From positions 1 through 11,092 of the forward strand of contig DGOD01000290.1 in assembly GCA_002389265.1 (NCBI GenBank): 11,092 nucleotides of DNA, in the 5' to 3' direction. The position numbers and the translations under genes are program-made. Numbering within the stretch: the first letter of the stretch is position 1; every line of letters begins with the position of its first letter. Below the pieces are notes generated by a model. It was not told where the DNA came from. It was given only the letters and a program-made list of their open reading frames with translations, and searched no databases. Origin of the DNA: Gammaproteobacteria bacterium UBA4475 (GTDB lineage Bacteria > Pseudomonadota > Gammaproteobacteria > Pseudomonadales > Azotimanducaceae). Shown piece by piece: positions 1-7,174 of the stretch.

Positions 1-33
1 CCTACATACTAGTCTTGACAGACTGGGCAATGG

Positions 34-774
34 CTATAATGACTGGACCAAGCGCCTGAGGCCGGATACATGCCGTCGACTGACATCCAGCTTATCTTCA
101 ACGCCGCGCATTCGAACTTGATAATGCCCTTGAGGGTTTCGATCCAGCCCCTCCAGATGATCTGTCATGACCAGCGCATTACGGTGGATTCTAACGACGC
201 GATCACCGAATTCATCTTCCAAATCACGCAAACTATCGTCTATCAACACCTCGCCGGATTCATGGCGCACCGTGACATATTTATGGTCTGCTTGGAAAAA
301 TCGGATTTCAGATAATGGGATTAACTCAATACCGCGCCGGGTTCTCGCGCTGATATGGGTTCGAACTCGCTGCTTCATGGATTCGTCTTCACCAGAAACT
401 GTCCGTTCCTGAACTTTATTGACTCGCCCAATTTTCTTCAGCGCCTCTACCAGCGCCTCTCGACGAACCGGTTTCAGCAAATAACCCGCGGCATTTGCCT
501 CGATCGCCTCGATTGCATGTTCGCCGAAGGCGGTACAAAAGACCACTGCCGGGGGCGTGGGCATCGCGGCGATCTTATGGGCTGCGGCCATCCCATCGGT
601 GCCGGGCATACGGATATCCATCAGGACTATGTCAGGCTCAAATTCCAGCGTTCGCTTGATGGCCTCGTCACCGGATGCGGCCTCTCCCACAACCTCGTAT
701 TGGTCCAGTGTATTGATCATTCTGATCAATCGTTCTCGTGCTAATTTTTCATCGTCAACTATTAGTACCTTCAT
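34..774 (-). CDS. algR: LytTR-family response regulator AlgR
   Basis: Response regulator paired with the kinase encoded just upstream; in Pseudomonas AlgR controls alginate, type IV pilus/twitching and virulence genes as a cytoplasmic DNA-binding protein. The sequence shows an N-terminal receiver domain (about residues 1-120) with the acidic pair in VLIVDDE, the phospho-acceptor D53 in VLMDIRMPG, a T in FCTA and the K in LLKPVRR. A C-terminal LytTR DNA-binding domain (about 145-246) follows, with HISARTRRGIELIPL, ADHKYVTVRH and RIHRNALV, very close to Pseudomonas AlgR from memory. I chose the ATG at 774 (MKVLIVDDE), the usual family start, over the in-frame ATG at 792; GAGG lies 10 nt upstream of 774. 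Length 246 aa is normal. In Pseudomonas hemC follows; here the window ends 33 bp after the stop. Confidence 0.93.
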   Translation of the reverse strand: MKVLIVDDEKLARERLIRMINTLDQYEVVGEAASGDEAIKRTLEFEPDIVLMDIRMPGTDGMAAAHKIAAMPTPPAVVFCTAFGEHAIEAIEANAAGYLLKPVRREALVEALKKIGRVNKVQERTVSGEDESMKQRVRTHISARTRRGIELIPLSEIRFFQADHKYVTVRHESGEVLIDDSLRDLEDEFGDRVVRIHRNALVMTDHLEGLDRNPQGHYQVRMRGVEDKLDVSRRHVSGLRRLVQSL

Positions 775-867
775 GGTGGAGAAACCTCGCATTCAGATTG
801 TAATTTTGGGGCCTCCCGCTTTTTAGACAAGGGACTCCTACCTACCGCAAGTTACTCACTTAAATCA

Positions 868-873
868 ACAATA
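868..873 (-). promoter_or_regulatory. possible -10 element of an algR promoter
   Basis: TATTGT on the minus strand matches the -10 consensus at 4 of 6 positions. No good -35 hexamer is seen at 16-18 bp. It would start transcription near 861, which places the centre of the CRP/Vfr-type palindrome (about 933.5) near -72, a helical phase used by class I CRP activation. This is inference from spacing only; the hexamer alone is weak. Confidence 0.25.
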
Positions 874-919
874 CTGCGACGTGATCCGCAAACTGGGACA
901 GTAACAGTCCCCTTATGCC

Positions 920-947
920 CATTAATGTGAAGCCGTTCACATTAATG
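920..947. promoter_or_regulatory. CRP/Vfr-type palindromic operator
   Basis: A perfect 12-bp inverted repeat, CATTAATGTGAA and TTCACATTAATG, is separated by GCCG. Its core reads TGTGA-N6-TCACA, the exact CRP consensus half-sites with the exact 6-bp spacer, flanked by A/T-rich bases as in strong CRP sites. It lies in the algZ-algR intergenic gap, about 160 bp before the algR start. No T-run follows on either strand, so an intrinsic terminator is less likely. In Pseudomonas the CRP homologue Vfr links cAMP to fimS-algR expression (recalled, not checked), which fits the position. Confidence 0.75.
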
Positions 948-999
948 CCAGCATGCGCTTATCGCCACTTGACACTAGTCTAACATCATAAAGGCATTC

Positions 1000-2067
1000 T
1001 CACCTACGTCGATTTCCACGAGCGCTCTCATCATCCAGAGGATAGCTGATGGTGGTATTAAAGATCGCCTCGTCCTTGCGACTGACAATCGACGCGCTGG
1101 CGCCGTAGATCGCTTCCAATCGCCGGCGAATATTGTCTAGTGCCATTCGATTACCCTGCAAAGGTGCTTCAATCGCATCCGGTAAGGGATTAGAGATGCT
1201 CGCCACCAACTTGTTGTCATATCGGTCGATCACAACCTCGACGACCCCGCCTTCGGGCAGTGGTTGAATACCATGATAGATCGCGTTCTCAAGCAAGGGT
1301 TGGAGCGTCAGTAGCGGTATTTTGACGGTCTGCGGATCAACATTAATGTGCCAGTTTACCTGTAAGCGCTCATCCAACCGCAGAGACTCGATATGCACGT
1401 ATTTTTGACACAGCGCTAATTCTTCCGCCAGCAGCACTGGTTGATCGCTGCTCTGATTCAGGCTGGCTCGAAACAGCACTGACAGGTCCTCTACCACCTC
1501 CTCAGCAGTATCCGGATCTACACTAATCAGGCTGGCAATGATATTCATGCTGTTGAACAAAAAATGGGGCCTAATTCTGGATTGAAGTGCCTGAATACGG
1601 GAATTCAGCTCAGCCTGCTCTTGACGCCGAAGTTGGTGTTGCAGGAAAAAATATCGAAATGCGATACCGGTCATGACCGCGGCGACGATCAAGTTGCGGC
1701 TCACATTTCCGGTCTGCTCCAGATTCCAGGGCATATCTGGCAACATGGTGATCCACTCACCCAGAATGCTAAAAATCAGTGTCAGCGACAAGATGATGCC
1801 GTAGCCCGTCAATGTCGCATAGAAGATCGACATGCGCATCAGCAGGGGTCTGAAGTTACATAACACGGTGGCTGAAGTCAGCACCACCCATTGCACAAAG
1901 AGAGAAACCAGTCCCATTTTCGACCAACTGAAGCTGAGCAATGAAGAACTTGCCAGCACGAGGACTAACACCAGCAGTTCGGCTATCAGAACAAGAAATA
2001 AAATACTCTGTGCCTGACAGAGGTCGGGTAGAAAAAAGTCTTCCTCTACTTCATTTCGAGCGTTCAA
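1000..2067 (-). CDS. algZ: AlgZ/FimS-type sensor histidine kinase
   Basis: Inner-membrane sensor kinase (LytS/His_kinase PF06580 class), partner of AlgR. Counting from the TTG at 2067 (355 aa), the protein opens with DFFLPDLC, then four hydrophobic segments (about residues 20-45, 50-75, 80-105 and 125-142), then the kinase core. The phospho-acceptor H168 sits in RIRPHFLFNSMN and the N-box N261 in LLENAIYHG. The usual glycine-rich DNG-type ATP loop is not seen; ISNPLPD stands in its place before the ALDNIRRRLEAIYG segment. AlgZ/FimS is known as an unorthodox kinase, so this is probably a family trait. Start choice: an in-frame TTG at 2097 also exists, but GGGGGA lies 8 nt before the TTG at 2067, and the predicted transcript starts inside the longer version. 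There is no in-frame ATG in the first 60 codons. Confidence 0.9.
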   Translation of the reverse strand: MNARNEVEEDFFLPDLCQAQSILFLVLIAELLVLVLVLASSSLLSFSWSKMGLVSLFVQWVVLTSATVLCNFRPLLMRMSIFYATLTGYGIILSLTLIFSILGEWITMLPDMPWNLEQTGNVSRNLIVAAVMTGIAFRYFFLQHQLRRQEQAELNSRIQALQSRIRPHFLFNSMNIIASLISVDPDTAEEVVEDLSVLFRASLNQSSDQPVLLAEELALCQKYVHIESLRLDERLQVNWHINVDPQTVKIPLLTLQPLLENAIYHGIQPLPEGGVVEVVIDRYDNKLVASISNPLPDAIEAPLQGNRMALDNIRRRLEAIYGASASIVSRKDEAIFNTTISYPLDDESARGNRRR

Positions 2068-2099
2068 ATAAAACGTCCCCCATTTAATTCTAGTCAATT

Positions 2100-2105
2100 A
2101 GTATA
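2100..2105 (-). promoter_or_regulatory. predicted algZ promoter -10
   Basis: TATACT on the minus strand (5 of 6 to consensus) would start transcription near 2092, leaving a leader of about 25 nt before the TTG at 2067. The matching -35 position (2123-2128, TTATAG) is poor and coincides with the argH -10, so the two promoters cannot both be occupied by RNA polymerase. Confidence 0.4.
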
Positions 2106-2120
2106 GCCCGTAAAGCTTGC

Positions 2121-2129
2121 TGCTATAAT
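2121..2129 (+). promoter_or_regulatory. predicted argH promoter, extended -10
   Basis: TGCTATAAT is a perfect -10 hexamer with the TGn extension, which can make up for the weak -35 (GTATAG at 2101-2106). Predicted start is near 2136, giving a leader of about 36 nt before the argH ATG. Confidence 0.55.
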
Positions 2130-2171
2130 CAAACTCAGAGATCGCGAATTCATACAAAAATAGGTTGGCAG

Positions 2172-3587
2172 ATGACAAACGATAATCCAACAGGCAAAAA
2201 ACTCTGGGACGGTCGATTTTCCGAGGCAACAGATGCCTTCGTCGAGCAATTTACGGCGTCAGTTGGATTTGATCAGGTCATGGCCGACCAGGATATACGA
2301 GGCTCCATTGCCCACGCCACAATGTTATGTCAGGTTGGTGTCCTTAGCGAGGTGGAACTGACCGCTATTATTGGCGGCCTAGAAGCCATACAGGCGGAGA
2401 TTCATCAGGGGATATTCAGCTGGTCCGTGGCCCTTGAAGACGTCCACATGAATATCGAAAGTGCGTTGACCGACCGAATTGGTAGTGTCGGTAAAAAACT
2501 GCATACCGGCCGCTCCAGAAACGACCAGGTTGCCACAGATATCAGACTCTACCTGCGCGACCAAATCGACATCATCAGTCGCCTGGTAATTCGCCTGCAG
2601 CGGGGTATTCTAGCGCTGGCCAGTCAGGAAACAGCCACAATCTTACCCGGCTTGACGCATTTGCAAGTCGCCCAGCCAATCACCTTCGGCCATCACTTAA
2701 TGGCCTGGTACGCAATGACTGAGCGAGATTATGCTCGCTTTCAGGATTGTCGAGCGAGGCTTAATGTGCTGCCCCTGGGCGCTGCCGCACTTGCCGGCAC
2801 CAGCTATCCCATTGATCGTCTGCTGACCGCGAAATTGTTGGGTTTTGATGGCGTCGCAGAAAATTCATTAGATGCCGTCAGCGATCGCGACTTTGCTATC
2901 GAGTTTAGCGCTTGCGCCAGTATCATGATGATGCACCTGTCGCGATGGTCAGAAGAGATAGTACTGTGGGCATCTCCTCAATTTGATTTCGTTGACTTGC
3001 CCGATCGGTTTTGCACCGGTTCTTCTATCATGCCCCAAAAGAAAAACCCCGATGTCCCCGAGTTAGTTCGCGGTAAAACCGGGCGAGTCTATGGCAGCCT
3101 CATGACGCTACTGACCTTAATGAAGGGCCAGCCCCTGGCTTACAACAAAGACAACCAAGAAGATAAGGAGCCTCTGTTTGATACCGTCAATACGCTTCGA
3201 GACTGTCTGACCGCCTTCGCCGATATGATTCCTGCCATGGTGCCAAAGCGGGAGAATATGCGCGCTGCGGCTATGCGCGGGTACGCGACAGCAACAGATC
3301 TTGCGGATTACCTGGTGAAAAAAGGCCTGCCCTTTCGAGACGCCCATGACGTCGTCGGCAAGTTAGTCGGTGTGGCAATAAACCAAGCGGTCGACTTGGC
3401 TGAACTTTCACTGGCAACAATGCAAGCTGAGTCCAGTCTCATTAGCGATGATATTTATGCTGTCTTAACCCTTGAAGGGTCGCTCAGGGCGCGCAATCAT
3501 ATCGGCGGCACTGCACCGAACCAGGTCGACTCGGCTATCCAGCGAGCGTCTGTAAGGCTCGATGCTTTAGACCAGCAAGTTAACTGA
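2172..3587 (+). CDS. argH: argininosuccinate lyase
   Basis: Cytoplasmic enzyme that splits argininosuccinate into arginine and fumarate, the last step of arginine synthesis. It belongs to the fumarase/aspartase superfamily. Visible motifs: LWDGRF near the N-terminus, DVHMNIES at about 90-97, the substrate-binding HTGRSRNDQ at 111-119, GLTHLQ with the conserved T-H at 162-163, and the family signature [12 protein letters not shown] at 283-294 that includes the catalytic serine loop. Length 471 aa compares with 457 in E. coli. The ATG has AGG 7 nt upstream. Divergent from algZ as in Pseudomonas. Its 3' end overlaps the convergent cyaY by 21 bp. Confidence 0.97.
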   Translation: MTNDNPTGKKLWDGRFSEATDAFVEQFTASVGFDQVMADQDIRGSIAHATMLCQVGVLSEVELTAIIGGLEAIQAEIHQGIFSWSVALEDVHMNIESALTDRIGSVGKKLHTGRSRNDQVATDIRLYLRDQIDIISRLVIRLQRGILALASQETATILPGLTHLQVAQPITFGHHLMAWYAMTERDYARFQDCRARLNVLPLGAAALAGTSYPIDRLLTAKLLGFDGVAENSLDAVSDRDFAIEFSACASIMMMHLSRWSEEIVLWASPQFDFVDLPDRFCTGSSIMPQKKNPDVPELVRGKTGRVYGSLMTLLTLMKGQPLAYNKDNQEDKEPLFDTVNTLRDCLTAFADMIPAMVPKRENMRAAAMRGYATATDLADYLVKKGLPFRDAHDVVGKLVGVAINQAVDLAELSLATMQAESSLISDDIYAVLTLEGSLRARNHIGGTAPNQVDSAIQRASVRLDALDQQVN

Positions 3588-3890
3588 TTCACCGAGTTGC
3601 TCGGTGAATGTCCGGCTTAATAGCGTTGGCAAGTTTTCCCCTGTTGTGCGGCAAACCCATTGGCCTTCGGTAAGATGGAGATGAAACCCACCGGACTTGG
3701 CGGCCACCCATATTTCATGGGTGGCTACCTGGCGACTCAAGATCACCTGAGAGCTATTGGGAAACGTGATGGTTAACACCGAGCCTGAAGAATCCACATC
3801 CAGATCCTGGGTCAATTCGTCAACCTGATCCTCAATACGATTATAGATGTCGTCAATCAGGTCGTTGTATTCACTCTCCAACAAAGTCAT
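3567..3890 (-). CDS. cyaY: iron donor protein CyaY (bacterial frataxin)
   Basis: Small acidic cytoplasmic frataxin homologue that binds iron and modulates IscS-driven Fe-S cluster assembly. From the ATG at 3890 it has 107 aa against 106 in E. coli. It shows the acidic first helix (many D/E in residues 5-31), then the beta-sheet core [30 protein letters not shown] and QWVCRTTGE, with conserved tryptophans W61 and W78 at the E. coli positions. A GTG directly upstream (3893) is an alternative start; no strong Shine-Dalgarno distinguishes them. Convergent with argH: its last codons overlap the end of argH, and the codons for TEQLGES form half of a hairpin at the argH stop. Next to lptM-lysA as in Pseudomonas. 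Confidence 0.93.
   Translation of the reverse strand: MTLLESEYNDLIDDIYNRIEDQVDELTQDLDVDSSGSVLTITFPNSSQVILSRQVATHEIWVAAKSGGFHLHLTEGQWVCRTTGENLPTLLSRTFTEQLGESVNLLV
3587..3609. repeat. 10-bp perfect hairpin at the argH stop, inside cyaY
   Basis: ATTCACCGAG, loop TTG, CTCGGTGAAT. It starts on the last base of the argH stop codon and lies inside cyaY coding sequence. No T-run follows on either strand, so it is not a canonical intrinsic terminator. It could act as a 3' end stabiliser or a Rho-assisted end for the argH transcript. Confidence 0.6.
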
Positions 3891-4019
3891 CACCGTCGTT
3901 CATTTAGTTAAGGGACTCGACCTTGATAGCTTGGGCCGTATTTTGTGGCAGTATTATTCACTGGGTTCACTGCCCACTGCGGACAGTATAAGCCCTGGGA
4001 GCAAACCAAGCGATCCTCT

Positions 4020-4047
4020 TTGCTGGACCAGGTCACTCACGTATACT
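4020..4047 (+). promoter_or_regulatory. predicted promoter of lptM-lysA
   Basis: TTGCTG (4020-4025) and TATACT (4042-4047) with a 16-bp spacer lie in the 208-bp gap between cyaY and lptM. Predicted start is near 4054, about 45 nt before lptM. A second TATAAG at 3987-3992 has a TTCACT 15 bp upstream and is weaker. Confidence 0.4.
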
Positions 4048-4098
4048 GCGAAGACTTTATTCTCGCTGACCTCGGTCAGCCCAATCCGGGGCCTACCG

Positions 4099-4251
4099 AT
4101 GATACGACTCGCACTGCTGACACTACTACTCTCGGGTCTATTGTCAGCCTGTGGCCAAAAAGGGCCACTGTTTCTGCCCCAATCCAGCGCCCCAGACGGA
4201 CAGTCAATCGAATCGGTCGAGACTCACCAGAGCAGCAAAGATAACTCATGA
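4099..4251 (+). CDS. lptM: LPS-assembly lipoprotein LptM (YifL/LppL family)
   Basis: A 50-aa lipoprotein. R3 and a leucine-rich stretch are followed by the lipobox L15-S-A-C18. The mature protein begins CGQKGPLFLP, the hallmark of the short YifL/LppL family. In E. coli LptM binds the LptD/E translocon and helps LptD disulfide maturation; that role is transferred from the family. G at +2 after the cysteine fits outer-membrane sorting. The ATG has GGGG 7 nt upstream. Its TGA overlaps the lysA ATG in ATGA, so the two are probably translationally coupled. lptM (lppL) sits next to lysA in Pseudomonas as well. Confidence 0.9.
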   Translation: MIRLALLTLLLSGLLSACGQKGPLFLPQSSAPDGQSIESVETHQSSKDNS

Positions 4252-5495
4252 CACTAATCCACTACCAAGATAACGAATTGTTCATTGAGAAGGTTCCGGC
4301 CAAATCTCTCGCAGAGCAGTTCGACACCCCCCTGTATGTCTATTCCCAGGGCACTATCACGGCGGCGTATGAGGCTTTTTCTCAGGCCTTTGAGAAGCAT
4401 CCCGTCATGATCTGTTATGCCGTCAAAGCTAACGCCAACCTGGGTGTGCTCAGCCTGCTGGCACAACTGGGCGCGGGCTTTGATATCGTCTCTGGCGGGG
4501 AGCTGGAGCGCGTCCTGAGAGCCGGTGGCGACCCTGCGAAAATCGTCTTCTCTGGTGTCGGCAAACAAGACTGGGAAATCCAAAATGCCCTTGCTGCAGG
4601 CATTGCCTGTTTCAATATCGAGTCTTCAATGGAGTTGGATCAGATCCAAAGGCTAGCGTGTAGCATGGACCTGATCGCGCCAATCTCGATTCGGGTCAAC
4701 CCGGATGTCGATGCTGGAACACATCCCTATATCTCCACCGGTCTTCGTGAAAATAAATTTGGCGTCTCGATGGAGGATGCACCGGGTCTTTATCAACGTG
4801 CCCGCGACCTGAGTCATATCGAGACTAAAGGCATTGATTGTCATATCGGCTCGCAGATTACTGAGCTTGCACCTTTTATAGACGCCATGAGCCGAGTCCT
4901 TTCATTAGTCGATGATCTGGCAATCGCTGGCATCAACTTGGCACATATCGATTTGGGCGGCGGCCTGGGCGTCTGTTATGACGATGAGACCCCCGTGGAC
5001 ATACTCGAATATGCCGGCGCGATTCTGCAAGGCATGGGACACCGACCCCAGACCCTAGTGTTCGAGCCGGGCCGCTACCTGACTGCCAATGCTGGCGTTC
5101 TACTGACGCGCGTGGTAAACATCAAAGCCAATGAAGATAGGCATTTCGCTATCGTCGATGCGGGTATGAACGATCTGATTCGGCCCGCCTTGTATCAATC
5201 ATGGCAACGCATCACTGAAGTGGAAATCCGCAATAGTGATAAAGAATTGTTCGAAGTAGTGGGCCCGATTTGCGAGAGCGGTGACTTTCTCGGCAAAAAC
5301 CGATCCCTTGCTATCGAGGCCGGAGACCTGCTCGCCATTCATTCCGTCGGCGCCTATGGTTTCGCCATGAGCTCTAATTACAATAGTCGGAATCGTGTCG
5401 CTGAAGTCATGGTCAGCGGCGCGACCACACAATGTGTACGCCAACGAGAAACTATTGACGATCAACTCAGGCTGGAACGTTGTTTGGTCTTTTGA
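4248..5495 (+). CDS. lysA: diaminopimelate decarboxylase
   Basis: PLP enzyme that decarboxylates meso-diaminopimelate to L-lysine, the last lysine step. It is a fold-type III alanine-racemase-like decarboxylase, 415 aa (normal). Visible motifs: the PLP lysine K60 in CYAVKANAN, H199 in CHIGSQ, the phosphate-binding glycines in HIDLGGGLG (233-241), EPGRY (273-277), CESGD with the active-site cysteine 342, and the GAYGFAMSSNYN segment (368-379) with the conserved tyrosine of the dimer-shared site. The start overlaps the lptM stop. The following dapF makes its substrate. Confidence 0.97.
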   Translation: MTLIHYQDNELFIEKVPAKSLAEQFDTPLYVYSQGTITAAYEAFSQAFEKHPVMICYAVKANANLGVLSLLAQLGAGFDIVSGGELERVLRAGGDPAKIVFSGVGKQDWEIQNALAAGIACFNIESSMELDQIQRLACSMDLIAPISIRVNPDVDAGTHPYISTGLRENKFGVSMEDAPGLYQRARDLSHIETKGIDCHIGSQITELAPFIDAMSRVLSLVDDLAIAGINLAHIDLGGGLGVCYDDETPVDILEYAGAILQGMGHRPQTLVFEPGRYLTANAGVLLTRVVNIKANEDRHFAIVDAGMNDLIRPALYQSWQRITEVEIRNSDKELFEVVGPICESGDFLGKNRSLAIEAGDLLAIHSVGAYGFAMSSNYNSRNRVAEVMVSGATTQCVRQRETIDDQLRLERCLVF

Positions 5496-5554
5496 TGAGG
5501 ACAACTTGATTAAGCATTTTTTATCATCCACCGCAAAGAGTGTTGCTTGCCATC

Positions 5555-6403
5555 ATGTTACTTAGATTTACCAAAATGCACGGCCTCGGCAATGATTTCG
5601 TGCTGCTGGACCTCATTACCCAGAATTTCCAAATCCGTGATGACCAGATTCGAGCTATGGCAGACCGACGTACCGGCATCGGCTTCGACCAGTTACTGAT
5701 TGTCGAGCCGCCAGATAATCCCGCGATGGATTTCAAGTATCGAATCTTTAACGCTGACGGCTCAGAAGCAGAGCAATGTGGCAACGGCGCACGATGTTTC
5801 TTGCGCTTTGTTCGAGACCGCGGCTTGACCACCAAATCCAGCATCAAGCTCGAAACCAACACGGGCAACATTGAATGCCGACTCGAACCGGACGGCGACA
5901 TCAGCGTAAACATGGGTCCTCCGATCCTGCAGCCAGAAAAGATACCGTTCCTGACTGAAAAACCTGGGATCGTTTATGACCTTTGCACCACGCCCACAAT
6001 CGGGTGCCCGGCAACTAACGTGCAGTTAACCGCTGTCAGCATGGGCAATCCCCATGCCGTGCTGCTGGTTGATGATATTGAGACTGCCGCCGTTGCCCAG
6101 TTAGGTCCGCTGATCGAGCATCACGAACGGTTTCCGGCCAGGGTCAACGTTGGTTTTATGCAGGTTATCAATCGTGGCCAGATCAGGTTGCGAGTGTTTG
6201 AGCGGGGCGTCGGTGAAACCCGGGCTTGCGGAACAGGCGCTTGCGCAGCAATGGTTGCTGGCAGACTTCAAGGTTTACTCGATGCACAAGTAGAGGTCAT
6301 ACTGCTTGGCGGCAGCTTGAGGATCAGTTGGGCCGGTGACGACCATCCCGTGATCATGACCGGGCCCGTTGCCCGCGTCTTTGAGGGTCGCTTACAAATA
6401 TAA
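5555..6403 (+). CDS. dapF: diaminopimelate epimerase
   Basis: Cofactor-free epimerase that turns LL-diaminopimelate into the meso form used for lysine and peptidoglycan. From the ATG at 5555 (MLLRFTKMHGLGNDF) it has 282 aa, close to E. coli (274). The two catalytic cysteines are C75 in EQCGNGARC and C225 in RACGTGAC; FNADGS and VSMGNPH substrate loops are present. An in-frame GTG at 5540 would add five residues but has no better ribosome site, and the family starts right before F(S/T)KMHGLGNDF. The Shine-Dalgarno is weak either way (AGAG 14 nt upstream). It follows lysA after 59 bp that hold a T-run and a lone TATCAT (5522-5527), but no convincing terminator or promoter. Confidence 0.96.
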   Translation: MLLRFTKMHGLGNDFVLLDLITQNFQIRDDQIRAMADRRTGIGFDQLLIVEPPDNPAMDFKYRIFNADGSEAEQCGNGARCFLRFVRDRGLTTKSSIKLETNTGNIECRLEPDGDISVNMGPPILQPEKIPFLTEKPGIVYDLCTTPTIGCPATNVQLTAVSMGNPHAVLLVDDIETAAVAQLGPLIEHHERFPARVNVGFMQVINRGQIRLRVFERGVGETRACGTGACAAMVAGRLQGLLDAQVEVILLGGSLRISWAGDDHPVIMTGPVARVFEGRLQI

Positions 6404-6424
6404 CTAACATCAGAAGTGAAGACT

Positions 6425-7147
6425 ATGCCAACACCCAAGTCATTGTTTAAACAGGCGGCGGACTTAGATCCAAGCCATGTCGAGGAATATTTGGCATCAC
6501 ACCCAGACTTCTTTAGCGACCGTGATGAACTCCTGCGGAATCTGCAATTGCCCCATATTCATGGCGGCGATGTGTCCTTGGTGGAGCGCCAGGTTAGTCT
6601 TCTGCGTGAACGCAATCGAGACATTCGCAAGCAGCTCGATGCGCTCATCGACGCAGGAACAATCAACAATGATATTTTCGCGAAGTGTCAGCGCCTTGTG
6701 CTGGCGTTAATGGAAGCTAAAGATAGTTCCGAATTTTATGCAGCCCTGGAGCTCAGCTTCAAACGCGACTTCAAGTGCCAAGCCTACAGTTTGATCGTTT
6801 TCAACGATAGGGCCATGCAAATCAATCACTTTGCCTACTCAGTTCCCGAGTCAGCTGCACGAGAACACGTCGGCGCACTGATGAAGAGCAAAAAACCTAT
6901 GTTGGGCATTCTGCGGCCGGCAGAGCAGGATTTCCTGTTTCCTCACAGCACCGAAAAAGTTAAATCAGCAGCCGTTCTATCCGTCAAGGCCCCATCCAAG
7001 ACTACCGGGGTTGGCGAACAGATTGCCTTGCTAGCCATCGGCAGCATGGATCCCAATTTTTTTCAGCCCGGCATGGGGACCTTATTCATCGGCTTTATTG
7101 CCGATGTTCTGGCCCGCCAGCTACCGGCTCATTTGGCACCCTACTAA
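6425..7147 (+). CDS. DUF484 family protein (GAF-like)
   Basis: Member of the DUF484 family, the gene between dapF and xerC in Pseudomonas and E. coli (yigA); no biochemical role is established. From the ATG at 6425 it has 240 aa. N-terminal part: a helical segment with VEEYLASHPDFF (19-30), LRNLQLPH, then SLVERQVSLLRERNRDIRKQL (51-71), a likely short coiled coil. The C-terminal half (about 80-235) resembles a small GAF-like sensory fold in pattern. No signal peptide or membrane segment is visible. A GTG nine bases upstream (6416) is an alternative start. The 21-bp gap to dapF and 27 bp to xerC place it in the same operon; a link with XerC or cell-wall precursor supply is only inferred. Confidence 0.88.
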   Translation: MPTPKSLFKQAADLDPSHVEEYLASHPDFFSDRDELLRNLQLPHIHGGDVSLVERQVSLLRERNRDIRKQLDALIDAGTINNDIFAKCQRLVLALMEAKDSSEFYAALELSFKRDFKCQAYSLIVFNDRAMQINHFAYSVPESAAREHVGALMKSKKPMLGILRPAEQDFLFPHSTEKVKSAAVLSVKAPSKTTGVGEQIALLAIGSMDPNFFQPGMGTLFIGFIADVLARQLPAHLAPY

Positions 7148-7174
7148 ACCTTTCAGAACCGGGCAGGGGTCAGC

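Noticed and set aside
9..26. Short inverted repeat after the algR stop
   Set aside because: Only 5 perfect pairs (7 with a wobble) and no T-run. It may be an end signal before the next gene, but the window stops too soon to judge.
969..974. Consensus TTGACA on the plus strand between algR and algZ
   Set aside because: No -10 at 16-18 bp, and it would only drive antisense RNA into algZ.
3945..4244. Plus-strand frames overlapping lptM and its upstream region
   Set aside because: They are shadows; lptM itself is fixed by its lipobox and mature N-terminus.
4836..4960. TTGGCAC motif inside lysA (about 4935) as a sigma-54 site, and a similar one at the end of the DUF484 gene (about 7130)
   Set aside because: Neither has a GC dinucleotide at the required 10-nt distance, and both sit in conserved coding sequence.
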